The position numbers and the translations under genes are program-made. From Diploscapter coronatus (Eukaryota; Nematoda; Chromadorea; Rhabditida; Rhabditidae), in the NCBI GenBank assembly GCA_964036155.1, contig OZ038422.1, positions 4,363,201-4,427,200 on the forward strand: DNA of 64,000 bases. The letters run 5' to 3'. This document shows positions 1 through 11,891 of the stretch, in pieces (the stretch's first letter is position 1; the number at the start of each line of letters is the position of its first letter). Under the pieces are notes generated by a model. That model was given only the letters and a program-made list of their open reading frames with translations. It had not been told where the DNA came from and ran no database searches.

Positions 1-2453
1 AGAAAAATTATCAATAGAAATAATGTTTCTTCCGAATTTGCCGAGGTGCCAAGTAAAAAAAACTTATGTTTACATGTTGTGACTTGTTCCCCTCATATTT
101 GGAATAAGTTCTCGTTTTGCTGGCTCTGGTTCTCTGTCGGAGCGGTGCATTTGCACATCCGTTTTCGATCAGCACAGATCCGGGTTCTGCATCCACCATT
201 CTTCCTCTTGAAGCGTCTTCGCGATACAGCTCACATCGAGAAGCATCCGAGATGAACACTGCTGCCTGAATTGCAAAGATAGAGCATATAAATTACAGGA
301 AAGCTATCAGTGATTTGGATTAGAATTTTAGTCGTTTTATCAAGCGAAATCACCTTTTTTATTGGGAAGGTAAAAAGTATGGGATCTCTTTCCGACGTTA
401 TTTCGTCTAGTGTTGCAGAATTTTCTTAGGCGATGAGATGAAGAACTCAAACTTCCTAGTCTTTACCTTGCATCTCTCGTGCCTCAGGCACATCTGCAAA
501 CAATCAGTGATGCTTTCGGACATGTCCGTTTCGATTGGCGCCGTTTGGAAGCTCTTTTCGACGTGGAGAATGAAGATCTCGTCATCCTGACAGATTCGCT
601 TGCCGGCTGAAGTTGTTTGTTAACCGTATTAACAATTCCACACTTTTCATGTGATTATGGAACATGATAACAGAATTACAAGCCATTTTGGTAAAAAAAA
701 TACCGGGAACACAGAACTTCTCCGCGTAGATAACTCCGTCGTTTTCCATTAAATTCCCTGGCCCATGAGGTTCTGCCAGAATGTTGAACAAAGCGCAGGT
801 TTTGTCGATTGGTGAATAGTTTAGAGAAGTACACGTGAAATGTCGTCCATCAGGACCCTAGAAACTGATAGGTTAATTTTTGTTAATCTAGAAAATTTAC
901 CTTATTTCGACTACAATATTTGGCGCAATCTCCTTGCTTGACATGCCGGTACACAATCTTCATTCCTTCAACTCCATTAGGTTCGACGATTTCATTTCCG
1001 ATCACGACATAATATCCATTTGATGTTGGACACTTTTCTGGTTGCTCTAAAACGCCGAAAATAATCAGAATACGTCAGCCTGGGAATTCGTAACGACGTG
1101 AAATAAACAAAAACATTGAGCATATTTGGACAGAATTCACTAAATCAATCCTAACCCATACACCATTTCGCAATCTAACGACGATGAGCTATTTTCGAAT
1201 TTCCATGAAATACTTGAATCATCCACCTACCCGAATATGCCTCATGTCCAATCATCTGCGACTCATCAATTAACGTCGGATATCCTCTCATCTTCTGAGG
1301 TCTTCCCGAATTGACCATTTTATGAAGGACCTTGGCATCTGTGTCAACGGGTTTTCTAAACTTTTGAGAATAACGAAAAATATTCTTTGCATCGAGTTAC
1401 ACTTGCACTGCCAAATTTTGTAATTGCTTGGCGAAGACATCTTGACTAAAACAATGAAATTAGAATTATCTGCTAAGAAATTGTAAAATTTACTCAGGCG
1501 TCACTAAATCGTCAGTTTTGTGGGTTTTGAAGTAATTAATGTCATGAGCTTTATCTTGTGGCTTAACCGTAGTCATTTCGGACTTCTGAAGACAATCAAA
1601 CTGCAAGAATCACAACGAAGAAAGAGTTGTTCACCTTAACAGTATTTCTTGTTCGATCAATTTCGTATTTGGCTTCAGGCTTCTGAATTGATAGAATAAA
1701 CTAAAATTTTTCGCTTAATTTCGAGACTTCAGGTTTAATTTTCTCGTGGTTGATAGCAGTTTTTTCATTGTTGATAGCCAACTTTTGTTTCAAATAAGCG
1801 AAGTTAGGGTTATTGGAAATTCCGAATAATCTAGCAGCGCTGCATTCTTCCGTCGTCTTGAGTCGCTCGAAGAAGTCGATGTGCATCGCTGGATGAACGA
1901 TGGCTGGTACCTAAATGCGATACTCCTATCAAAGTATTTGTACTCGCCGCACCGTTGATCCATCAGTGTCGTACAGCTTGCAAAGTCTTTTGTTCGTTTC
2001 ATAGGTAAACACTTGGCAGATTTTATTCTGAAAAGTTACATGCTTGATGGAGTTGAGGAATAATTTATTTGGTAAATTTAAGAAATTTATACCCCATTCA
2101 TTCCATCGCCGGATGCCAATAAGCAATGATCTGCACATCTCGTTAAAGTAACTCCTTGTCGCTCAATAAACGGTGCGTAATTGTCAATGGCTCGTTTTGA
2201 TATTCGATTGAAACACGAATTTACTGGAAAGTTGTTAAAATTGATTTTCGACTAAATGAAATTGATAAAGATATTTCACTATAGTCATAATGTAAAGAAA
2301 TTTTCGTTACCATTTAGAATTAAGACGTTTCTTCGTTTCATTCATAATATCTAGTAAAAGAAAAGTCGGAAAAACAAACTTACAAGTGTTTCCTCTAGCA
2401 TCACGTAAAACGAGTAGAATTATCCATGATAAATTAACCAATCGGAATTTCAT
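1..2453 (-). CDS. Secreted protein with three PAN/Apple modules (3' end beyond window)
   Basis: Multi-exon gene read from ATG at 2453 toward position 1. The first exon (2384-2453) encodes a signal peptide (MKFRLVNLSWIILLVLRDA). PAN module 1 lies in exons 2093-2223 and 1944-2027, with the pattern CFNR, CADHC, CQVFTYE and LCKLYD. A Lys/Glu-rich linker of several small exons follows (about 1910 to 1250). Module 2 is at about 1047-585 (CPTSNGYYVV, DCAKYCSR, CALFNILAEPHG, EKFC). Module 3 runs from about 600 to 100 (CQDDEIF, DCLQMCLRHERC, RCELYRED, IENGC). PAN modules in nematodes are typical of apical matrix and cuticle proteins; an extracellular structural role is inferred. The last exon seems to end near a GT at about position 70, so the gene probably continues left. 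The neighbour at 3414-7213 has the same three-module layout. I do not recognise the named orthologue. Confidence 0.8.
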
Positions 2454-3413
2454 TAGATCAATAATTATTTTCCTGCTATCAATAGTGGGCTTATTAATGA
2501 AAGAGGGCAGGACAAAAAATATTCGTCAAGTGAAATCTGCTGGAATTTAATCAAAATCGAAGTGAAAATGAAAACGAAAACGAAAATGATATGGGTCAGA
2601 TTATCAGATATAATAAGAAATCAAATTGCCGACAGCCGAGACGAGTCAAGGATTGCAGTCAGCTAAATCGAGAAATCTCCCGATGTTGATGTCGAGTTTC
2701 CTGACGCCGAACGGCCACCCGCTGTTTTCGTTTTCACTAGCCTTTTCATTTTCGGCTTCTGCTTCAACTCTCAATTCCATCCGAGTTTTTCTCATCCTTT
2801 CGCTTTCATTCCGCAATCGCGCGAACTAGTGAAATTATGATGAACTAATCGAAATGCTTTATGGAATATCTTTTGATTGTGATAACGACGGCTATTGAAG
2901 CAATATCATTCGAAATAGTGTTCAATGCTTAGATGTGAAGGGGAAAAATTTACAAATTTCTGAGATAGGTGCTAAATTAATTTAATAAGATTTTCAGTCT
3001 TTATGAAATTATCTTTTCGAAACGTAAATCTTTGTAGCAGTAAAGTTTTTGCAAGTATTGCATGAAATTGTGTTAACGACCCGATATTATGATAAGAATC
3101 CTGTAAAGATCTTCAAAGATCTCGTCTTATCAGTGAGTTTTGCAGACTAGCAACTTTCACTCTATGATTTATAGCCAACGACAGCTAAAGCGTTCAAGAA
3201 TCAGATAAATTCGAAATGTTTCGAATTGTATGGAAATTCTAATCGCTATACGAAGTGATTCTTATTATGTACTATTAGAAAGTAAGAAATGTTTTATTGC
3301 TAGTTATCATTTATATCATGGCACAGAATTATCAAATATACCTGTATGAGTATCACAATCACTGAGTTTAGCAAAGGTATAATAATTTCAAAGTCATGAA
3401 AAAGGTTAGAAAA
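2454..3413. other. Intergenic region between two PAN genes
   Basis: No exon with convincing protein character is seen on either strand. A short purine-rich GAAAAC-type run at about 2555-2590 lies about 100 bp upstream of the PAN gene start. Otherwise this is AT-rich sequence holding the promoter of the gene to the left. Confidence 0.5.
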
Positions 3414-6400
3414 TTAGTCACATTCCTCGATTTGGACATCTTGATCATTCGAGTTCGGATTCTGCTTGTGACGAACCCTCAAACGGCGTTGCTTTGTGCC
3501 GAATTGACAAGGCGACCATTCGTCCCAAGGAGTATCATCTGAATAATTTATAAAGTGAGCTTGAAATGGAACACCATTTTTGAGGAATAATACGTATTTC
3601 GGAGATGAATTTCTAAGCTAGGTTTGCCTTCAAACTTGCTTTTCATGTTAATTCATTTACTTGTCAACGAGTCTGATAGTAATGATGGTACAGAAGCGGC
3701 TGTGAGTTGGCATCCATTCTCCACGACCAATGTGTGCTCACTGCCTTCGACCAGAAGACTCTTGTCAATCGAAGGAGATGCACTGTGAAGCAGGCACAAA
3801 CCAAGCTTGTAAGTAACAGCCTAAAATATATATATATATATATATTTTTTATAAAACTTGGGAATTTATTAACAAAATACCCTGCATTCTGGATTATCAA
3901 CACAGGTAGCGAGACAGGCGACGATGGAATTCACCCCTGGGGTCGACTTGATGATACTTCGATGAATCTGCTTATGAAGATGTACCATGTAGGGTGTCTC
4001 TTGAGAGCAGTCCTTACGAGCTGAAATGTGAGCTATGCATATTTTCGATTATACTGTGGAGCTATTTATTGTCAATCCAAATACTTGCCAATAACCACCA
4101 GTTAAGAGATGATTATTCACTGGGTCAGCAGTAATTATGCTTTCTCACGATTATGGCAAATCATACTCGTCATGCAGAATTTATCCACGAATATCATCTT
4201 CTCGTCCTTCGTCAACTTTGCAGCCTGCTGAAGTTGTCGATTCTGTTCACCGTAAATTGTGCAAATTTCGTCTGTTGGATTGTAGTTAGCAGAATGGCAA
4301 GACGTTTGTTCGCCAAGAGCGTTCTGAAGTAGCAAAAGGTAATTTAGACATAATCTCTGAAAATGTGAAAATTTTCTTGAAGAAGAGCACGTTCAAGATG
4401 AAATTTTCTTGTATAGTTCTACGATTTCAGAAATAAACCTACAATATTCTGGCTGCAATACATTATGCAGGAGCTCTGGTCGATTCCTCTAATGAAGTGC
4501 GGTTCCAAATTTGAGACAAGTCTATGAGCGAATATCACAAAGTAGCTGATCTTCTCCTTCTTTTCACATTCTGAATGGAGTTATGAGTTTCTGAAAGCCG
4601 CAGAAGTATCTTCTTACTTGAACTGTGAGTGGGGTTGACGAATGCGATGGTGGCTTCCGGATATTCTTGTCCTTTGGAATTCTTTCGCAGCTTCATAAAA
4701 TTCTTGTCCATGTTCGGGTTGTAGGCCTGTGGCTCGGCGAAGGAATCCATATCTTCAGTGTCATGATTGATTCGGTTTGAATTGAATTGAGGTCCGAATT
4801 GGGATGGCTAAAACTTTTGTAAAATATCAAAATTGGTATTTCTTTAGTCGTGGGGGACCAAACGAGTTTTCTGGGATTACGATCAAAATCTCAGATGCTT
4901 TACGTCGTTCTCTTTTGGGGGAAATTGCGTTTCTGTTTCGGTTTTCCTGATTGATTTTTGTTTGGATTTAAAAAATTTTATACCAGAATGAAGTTAATCA
5001 GTAGGAAATCACTCTGGAATGGATGAATTCCGGAAAAAAGATCGGAGAAAAACACAATTCGCAAAAAAAGAGCTATAGTCGTTAGTTATTGCACTGTCTC
5101 TTCGCCCTCTTTCATTTCACACGTAATACAGACTTGCTCGTCCCATTGAAAACTCTATTCGCCCACAACTGTACAATAGATTGCTATCTACTCGTGTTTT
5201 CAGATAAAAATACACTAGTTAATGATCTTTGATTTGCTCTGATCAAAACACAAGAGCAACTTACACTATTAGGCAGCATGAAGGTTTTCTCATCGATGTG
5301 TCCAAAGTTTCGATAATTCTTTGGTTTATTCGGCGGCTCTGTCGTAGTTCTTGACAGTGAATCCATTGAAGGAAGCAAAGGAATTGGAATGACTCGTTGC
5401 AGTCCAGTCGATCCGAAAATCTTCGCATTTGTGGCAAACCCATCTCGGGGTTCTAAAATTTTCTATTTTTTGAAAATATAGTTTTTATCAATGTAAAATC
5501 TTCATATGACTATAGCAGGGCAATAAAATTGGATTTGTGTATTGATGATTCTTTGCTAAAATTTCTCAACTTGATACGTTGGTAATTGTTGATTTCTATT
5601 AATTACCAAATTTATCTTTACAGACGCCGTTCCAGCTGCTTCTCACGTACAAATCGTGACCTTCGGCGGGAACCATCACCCAACCTGAATATTTTTGTTT
5701 CGCCTTCAAAAGAAACGAATTTTCCGATATTATCTCGCTGCTTTATTATTATTTCATTTTTCATATTCAGTTTTCCGTCCTTCAAGTTTTGCCACCTTGG
5801 AAAATTCGCCAAAAATAAAAACGTGAACGAAAAATCGCCACTTGACATTTTGACAAGTTGATGAAAATAATGGAACAGCGAAAAATGAGAATTGAAAACG
5901 CAAACCATTTTTGCCTTGAATGTGCGAATAGAGTTGGCAAGTTGCAAACTCCTTGTGATAGACGACTGATGCACAGGTTTCCTGAAACAACATGTTTTAG
6001 TTTTAAAAAAAACTATTATATTGATATGAGTTCAATGCCTCTAAATAAATTGAATGGTTAATTTTCGAGAATCAGATGAGAGGTTGCAGAAAAAGATCAT
6101 TAAATTATTTTCCCAATGCCATAAAAACTCAAATCTTCATTTTCCTCATTACTCTATTTTATGCTTTTCCCATCGATGACCTGCAATATCTCAACGTTCG
6201 ATCATGATGAATTGATTTTCAAGATTGGAACATGTCGAAAATCGCTTGAGAAAAATTAAAACGCGTTTTATTTCTTAGAATTACAAGCGAAAATCGGCGA
6301 TAAATGTTTTCGATACTTGTAATTTGCTAAAAACTTCCTAATCAGTCGCAAGGCCATGGAACATAGCACCGTCTGTGTTCAACATAAAAATCGATCTGGA

Positions 6401-7213
6401 ATGCGCACGTTTTTTCTTCAAAACATATTGGCAATTTCAACAAAGAATTGATTCGTCATGTAAAAGTTCAGAAAATGAGCGCCTTTTCCCAAGGAAACAT
6501 TTGCGCCTTTTTATCATCGTCATCGAATTATTATAAACCCATTACCACTTTTGAAATTCGTGAAAAATCACAGGCGAAAATATATGTTTCTTTTGAGAAG
6601 AGTTGAACAAGTGTGAAACAAGAAAAGAATTGTAAATTGGGTTTTAGAACTAATTTTTGTAAGGAAAGAGTATTAATTAGTAAAGTTTTACCCCGACTCT
6701 AGCAGCCTTAGCGATGCAGTAATTGAGACAATCCCCTGCTGAGACTCGGTACAATTCGGCTAGAGAAGATCCGTTTGATATAGCTTTGTGGGGCTGGATT
6801 TGAAAGCATTTGGCTAAAAAGTAAAAATTATTTTTAAAAAACCAAAAAGATAAATATTTTCTCATCAAATTTGGGAACAATTATCTCTTCATAATAAACT
6901 TTGACATTTTTTCTAAATTCAAATTCTGTTCGAGTGAAGTTGGAACGAATATCAATAAATTAGAGCAAAGGTTATTTTTGAAAGTAAAGTACTGAATGTA
7001 TGCAAAATTTTCTCTAATAGATAAAGTTTTCTTAGTATGGGCTGAACTGGCCGACTGAATTTTGCAATCGGAGGCGGAATCGACCGAAATCGGCCGGTTC
7101 AACTCATGTTGCGTACCAGGTCCATCGATGGCAACTCCAAGAATACTAGTTGGTAAGATGAGCAATAGTGCAAAATGTCCAATCCAAATTCGAATCCCGA
7201 CCATATTGTGCAT
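3414..7213 (-). CDS. Secreted PAN-domain protein with C-terminal thrombospondin type-1-like repeat
   Basis: Start ATG at 7213; an alternative in-frame ATG lies at 7204. The first exon encodes a strong signal peptide (GHFALLLILPTSILG). PAN module 1 spans about 6860 to 5618 (KCFQIQ, DCLNYC, CASVVYH, CQLYSH, ending DLYVRSSWNGVC). Module 2 is encoded from about 4580 to 4180 (KCEKKEKISYFVIFAHRL, SCIMYCSQN, SCHSANYNPTDEIC, VDKFC). Module 3 lies at about 4023-3665 (DCSQETPYM, ACLATCVDNPEC, LCLLHSA, VVENGC). The final exon reads DTPWDEWSPC...QRRLRVRHKQ...EECD and stops at 3414-3416. This matches a thrombospondin type-1 repeat (WxxWSxC then RxRxR), although Cys residues are few. Several splice junctions keep frame and join Cys patterns well. 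A secreted extracellular-matrix role is inferred from family knowledge. It is probably a tandem paralogue of the gene at 1-2453. Confidence 0.8.
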
Positions 7214-7799
7214 TAACCAATCGATTGATATCCGAGGGAAAGTCCTGGATTTCTCCTCTGATCTCTCGCTGATTTCTTCGGCTTTCGCTCCAGGCAGTTG
7301 GATGACCCCATTTCCCAGTCCAGAGAAGTTTCATTTCTCACCTCCCTTATCATAACGCAAATTCTTCGCGGTCAGTAATTCTCTCGTCTCTTTACTTGAT
7401 ACAAATATTTCCCTTTTGCGCAGCCAGTTTCAACTTCATTGAATTCTGATAGGACGTTGTTTTCAAGAATTTGACCTTTCATATTCGCTGCTACAATTGA
7501 AAGTTTCTCCTAGCGCCTTTTCAAGCTTCTTACAATGGTGGTCAAAAATTTATCACTAACATGGCCTAGCATGAACGGTTGACCGATTTGTCCTGAACCA
7601 ATTCTGTTCGAATTCGGCACACTTTTGTAGAACATATGGGTTTAGCAAAGTATGTCAAACTTCGTCTGAACTGGTGCATGATAATTCGATCAACCTCTGA
7701 TTGTAAATCACCGTGTTTGTACTAGATTTTGAACGTCACTATATTAGAGAAAATTAAAGCTTTATTATTGAGCTCTGAAATCTGGAATTAATCTCCAAT
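7214..7799. other. Intergenic region
   Basis: No supported exon. It contains the upstream region of the PAN/TSP1 gene and the 3' flank of the Cys-rich gene at 7800. Confidence 0.5.
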
Positions 7800-8690
7800 C
7801 TAAAATATAGGCGATCGACGCGATCTTCGAATCTTATAGTGGGAATTCCATTGAGGCGGCACAACGTAATATTTTGGAGGAGGTGGCGCTGTCGTGTAGT
7901 ACGTCGGCTCTGGATCCCTGACTTGGACCACTGGCTGAAAAATTAAACACTGAGAATATCTTGAAAACATAGCATTGCTCATCAGATCTAAGCTATCTAT
8001 CCAAATGCGCTTGTCACTTTCGAGTTTCTGAGAAAGATTCATGCATTTTGACTATAGAATGTCGTATACAATGGAATGAGATACGCGAACTATTAGAACC
8101 TATGATTGATGAAAAGAATGACGATTCTAAGCAACTAATTATTTTCAAGAATATTAAGAAAAAATCTCCATTCCACTTACCGCAGGGTTGTTCAACCTCG
8201 TGTTGGATTCAAAACAAATGTCGAAATCCCTGAATTTGTCCTTCTCCGTGTCGGCAACCATCCTGTAGATTTCAAAAACGCATTGCTCTGTTCGACACTT
8301 CCTGACTGCCGGACCAAGTTCGTTTGAGGAATATGAGGGAAGGTAGGAGTCGATGCAGGAAGCCATCCAACCACGAATGAATTCAGTCTGAACGAAACAA
8401 CATTTCTGTCCATCTTGGTTCACAAAATTGATGAAATATCATTTTATTGACTTGATTCAATTTTCTGCCTCAAGTCTATTCAGGCTTCAAAATACCACTT
8501 CCTTCATTTTTCGTCATCAAAATAAAAATCCACTCACATATTGTTGATCGGACATTCGATATGCATCGACCATCGAGAGTATCGATATTGTTAAGGTGGC
8601 AACACAAAACAAACGTTGCGCCAACTGCATCGGGAGGGGCACTTTTTCGGTCGGAAGAATTCACGTTGCAGTTCACGACTCGAGCGTAGA
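7800..8690 (-). CDS. Hypothetical secreted Cys-rich protein, 5' end not resolved
   Basis: Three exons are visible. The last (about 7934-7800, stop 7800-7802) encodes a Pro/Tyr-rich tail (YYTTAPPPPKYYVVPP) ending in a basic RRSRRSP stretch. The middle exon (about 8425-8180) has Cys pairs and spaced Cys (KCCFVQTEF, SCIDSY, KCRTEQCVFEIYR, DICFES). The upstream exon (about 8690-8545) has NCNVNSSD, LCCHL and GRCIS. The two CC-x(n)-C blocks suggest two related disulfide modules. The reading frame is closed just upstream of about 8690, so the signal peptide must be on an exon I could not place. I do not recognise the family. Confidence 0.6.
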
Positions 8691-9442
8691 TTCAAATGAT
8701 AGGGACAAGGGTAGCGTCGCAGAAGGACGAAGGAAAGGGGAAGGAGAAGGAAAGGTTAGCAGAGGAAATAGGTAAGAATGGACAGTTAGTGAACTAAGCG
8801 CGAGACGCGAAAGTTGAAAATTGAAAACGAAGTTGAAAAATGAGGCAAAGCAATGCCAAGAAGAAAAATGTCGAGGTGAAAAGAACAAAAGGAATTCGCG
8901 AAGTTTGGGTAGTGAAATAAAACACCTAGTTGGCTTTTACCACCTAGCTATGTAGCATGGAATTCAGAGCATGATCTGAACCTAAACAAATTTAGGGTTG
9001 AGTTGAATTTATTTGAATAAATAATGATCGAAAAATATTCACTAGTTTGATTCCTCTTCAGGAAAACTTTCTCGATGTCGCAATGAAACTTCAACGTTCA
9101 ATACTTCTGCGTACCTTGTGCAAACATTTGCATAGGTAAATATTGCGCTCCCTTTCGATCAAAATTTATGTAATACTTGTTCGAGTCATGCGAAATTCAT
9201 TCAGTTATTGCGCATCTTTTAGTGCAAACCCTCCTTCAATTGGATGATCATATCTCAAAATATAAGCGTGCACAAACACACTTTACAAAAATACTATCTT
9301 GTTTAGATCTAGATGTGTGCATTTTATAAAACAATTATCGAAATATCAAATTTGAAATGAAACAATTTAAAGCTACTCAATAATCAATTCATCCATTTAC
9401 AATTGCACGCTTCTTGAATACTAATTAAAATTGGATAGATAT
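8691..9442. other. Intergenic region with purine-rich block
   Basis: Positions about 8700-8900 are strongly purine-rich on the plus strand (GA-rich, so CT-rich on the coding strand of the upstream-facing minus gene). Similar blocks occur at about 43180-43620 and 46100-46350, also near the 5' sides of minus-strand genes. A short open stretch after a TTCAG near 9080-9121 begins MKLQRSILL but has no continuing exon. Confidence 0.45.
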
Positions 9443-11200
9443 TTAATTATATTTTTCGATGCCAACAATTTCGAAATTGAAGAACTTTCCATCCTCTCCT
9501 TGTTCCTGCAGCAGCTCTGGGACCCTAGTAATATGACCAACCTTCACAAATCCGTTGTCGATATATCTCTTAAATAATATTGATCAGATATGTAGTTTCA
9601 CTTCATAAAATTTTATAATTGATTGCTAGTTTGAAAGAAAAGCTGAATGTAAAAACATTGATGCAAAATGTTATTGGATCTGATTCCATCCATAAAACGA
9701 TCTGCTAGCAAGTTTTCCGATTTTTCAACGACAAACGTGATTTGAAAATTTTCTATCGCTTCAGCAATATTAAGAGGTTATAACTCACTCCTTCAACAGG
9801 CTGAACGAGGATGTTCAGTATAGGACCAGCTGACAATCCCATGTAGACCCCGCCAAGATTACTCTCCAAACTGTAGTCTCTGGTGAGTTGTTTGATTCCA
9901 ACGCCTTCCATGACCTTGACATTTTGCCGAGGAAAGGCTTTGTCGAGAACGTTGTTATGCTCGTTGCCTCTGAACGGTCTTCTATAAATGCTGAAGTTTG
10001 ATCCACCAGGTCCAAAGTTGTTATTTCCAATCAAAATCTGGCCGAAAATTTGGCCGGCTTTTTCTTTATCCACGGAAATTGTCATCTTGAACGAACCGCC
10101 CTTCGTTTGCTTACAATTTACCGTAATTGCTCTGAAATTATTTCGATTAGATTGGAAAATAATTCAATTTCAAAAAGTAGTTTCATCGTAACATTGTTGC
10201 AGGCAAAATAGGGTAGAGGCTGGCTGAGAAAAGAACCCTATCTTACACTATTTTGACTAATATTCTACTATCGCAGCTACTTTTTCAGTTGCTAAAAAAG
10301 TATTTCTTTCAAAATTTGTAAAATTTTCTCAAATTATCTATACCTTAATTCACTGTCCCTTTTGAATCTATACTTTGATCCGATGTCCCTTTTGAGTCGA
10401 TACCAATTTTTCACAGCATTGGCGTCATAGTTGTTGAGGAAATCACGGAATGCAAATTTGGTAGGGTTTGCACCAGTTCGCATATTTTTAAAGATGAATT
10501 CTTGAATTTCCTTTTCCAAATCACGAATCTGGAAGTAAACTGAGAACATAATAAGAACATTTGGCGCCTTACTTTTAGGGAAAGTTCTCTTTCTTCAAAA
10601 TCTACCAAGTCCTCGAATTCGTCATTCTCTTTAATCAGCATATCAAACAATTCCAGAAAATTGTCCTAAATTTGATTTTTTTTGTGAAAGAATGCCAAAA
10701 TTTATCTGTCCACCGATTTTTCGTCAGCTGTAGCCGAATCAAGTTCACCATTTTGCTGGTTGGTTATGAGCTTTTGAGCGATCGGCTTGATCATATCGAG
10801 TTTATTGCTGGGAGGGATAGTTCTATTGATGATTTCCCAAATCTGAAACACATTATTTTTCAGGTCTATAAATGAATGATTTTTCTTTTCGAGATCCAAT
10901 AATGCTGACCACCATCAAAAGATTAATTGATCATTTTACAATCAGACAATTTATTATGAAAGACTTTATTTTTGTAACATACCTCGTGAAAATTTTCTAC
11001 TTGCTCGGGAGAATATTCAGAGTACATTTTGGATTCGTTAGCCAGTTCTAAAAATAGATAATAATTTCTTTCAGACAAAATTATATTTGACCATTACCCT
11101 CCGAGATGGATTTAATATCAAGAGATTGCGAATTATCATTCTCGCTTGCGTGCAAATGCAGGACACTGGTGCACAAGATAGATAAGATGAGCAGTTTCAT
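9443..11200 (-). CDS. Secreted nematode-type protein, unrecognised family (paralogue 1)
   Basis: ATG at 11200 follows an AAAATTTTAG acceptor-like site and encodes a signal peptide (MKLLILSILCTSVLHLHA). The following exons (about 11091-10345) give a mainly helical, charged region (for example MYSEYSPEQVENFHE, NFLELFDMLIKENDEFED). A long exon (about 10132-9790) gives a beta-rich region with VNCKQTKGG, GQIFGQILIGNN, GGVYMGLSAG and ILVQPVEG. The last exon ends KVGHITRVPEL...FFNFEIVGIEKYN with stop 9443-9445. The neighbouring gene 11892-14375 has the same exon order and matching motifs (GRIFAKILSG, MGDIYMGVTGS, LVILVQPVAN, KVGRIRSVPAKL), so the two are tandem paralogues. Function is unknown; secretion is inferred from the signal peptide. 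Confidence 0.75.
10172..10290. repeat. Copy A of a short dispersed element with imperfect inverted ends
   Basis: Lies inside an intron of the gene at 9443-11200. It shares the left end GTAGTTTCATCG and an AATAG-rich core with copy B at 11283-11400, and ends in a related GCAGCTACTTTTTCAG. The two ends (AAAAGTAGTTTCAT... and, reversed, AAAAAGTAGCT...) are imperfect inverted repeats. Read on the minus strand, the left end contains ATGAAACTACTTTTTG, which resembles the signal-peptide start of the host gene. Confidence 0.5.
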
Positions 11201-11891
11201 CGTGATCTAAAATTTTGCTATAAAATTTATCACAATGAGAGAACGAATGAAAATATTATAAAATAGAAATAAGCCAATTTGGAAGAGTAGTTTCATCGCA
11301 GCATTGTTCAAGCCAGAATAGAATAGTTTGGAAAAGAAACGATTATTTTCCTATTCTATTCCGTATGCAATGATGCGACAGCTTCAGCTACTTTTCAAGA
11401 ATTTGCACAAATAATAATGATGCATTTCTTGGACCCGTTTCATCATATTTTGTGTCCATAGTCTATTTATACCGACTATTTTGCCTTCAGCGATGATCCC
11501 TATTATCAATTTTTAGATTTTATCACTTTTTTTAACTTTACAATGAGTAAGTCATGGGTTAGTAATATGGAATATTCAATATCTTTCTTCCCTTTTTGTC
11601 GAAAGATTTTCCAATTAGACATTATTTTTTTTTTCATTAGTAAGTATCAATTTTTCCACATATTTGGATATTAGTCAGAAAATAATCAAAGTTCGACGCC
11701 TTAATTTTCATGACAAATTCATTTTGATGCAGAAACAAGCTTCAAGATAGATTTTACGAACTATTCTTAAGTCAAATCTTCCCCTAAGTAGCTCATTAAA
11801 TGAAAAGTACGTAAAAATCATATTTTCCTGACCTTCCTTAGTCTCAATTTTGCATAATTTATTCGAATTTAAGCAGTGTAATGTACAGTCT
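11201..11891. other. Intergenic region between the two paralogues
   Basis: Holds repeat copy B (11283-11400) and AT-rich DNA. It contains the promoter of the gene to the left and the 3' flank of the gene to the right. Confidence 0.5.
11283..11400. repeat. Copy B of the short dispersed inverted-end element
   Basis: Starts about 80 bp upstream of the ATG at 11200. The left part (GTAGTTTCATCGCAGCATTG...GAATAGAATAG) and the right part (CTATTCTATTC...CAATGATGCGAC...AGCTACTTTT) are imperfect inverted repeats of about 45 bp. The left end matches copy A at 10172. Confidence 0.55.

Noticed and set aside
2626..2829. 67-codon open frame on plus strand, Ser/Phe-rich
   Set aside because: Low complexity, no splice partners, no homology I recognise; lies in the promoter region of the PAN gene.
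3827..3845. (TA)n run inside the PAN/TSP1 gene
   Set aside because: Ordinary microsatellite in an intron.
9101..9121. Short MKLQRSILLRTLC-type start after a TTCAG on plus strand
   Set aside because: Followed by a GTAAAT donor-like site, but no in-phase downstream exon was found.
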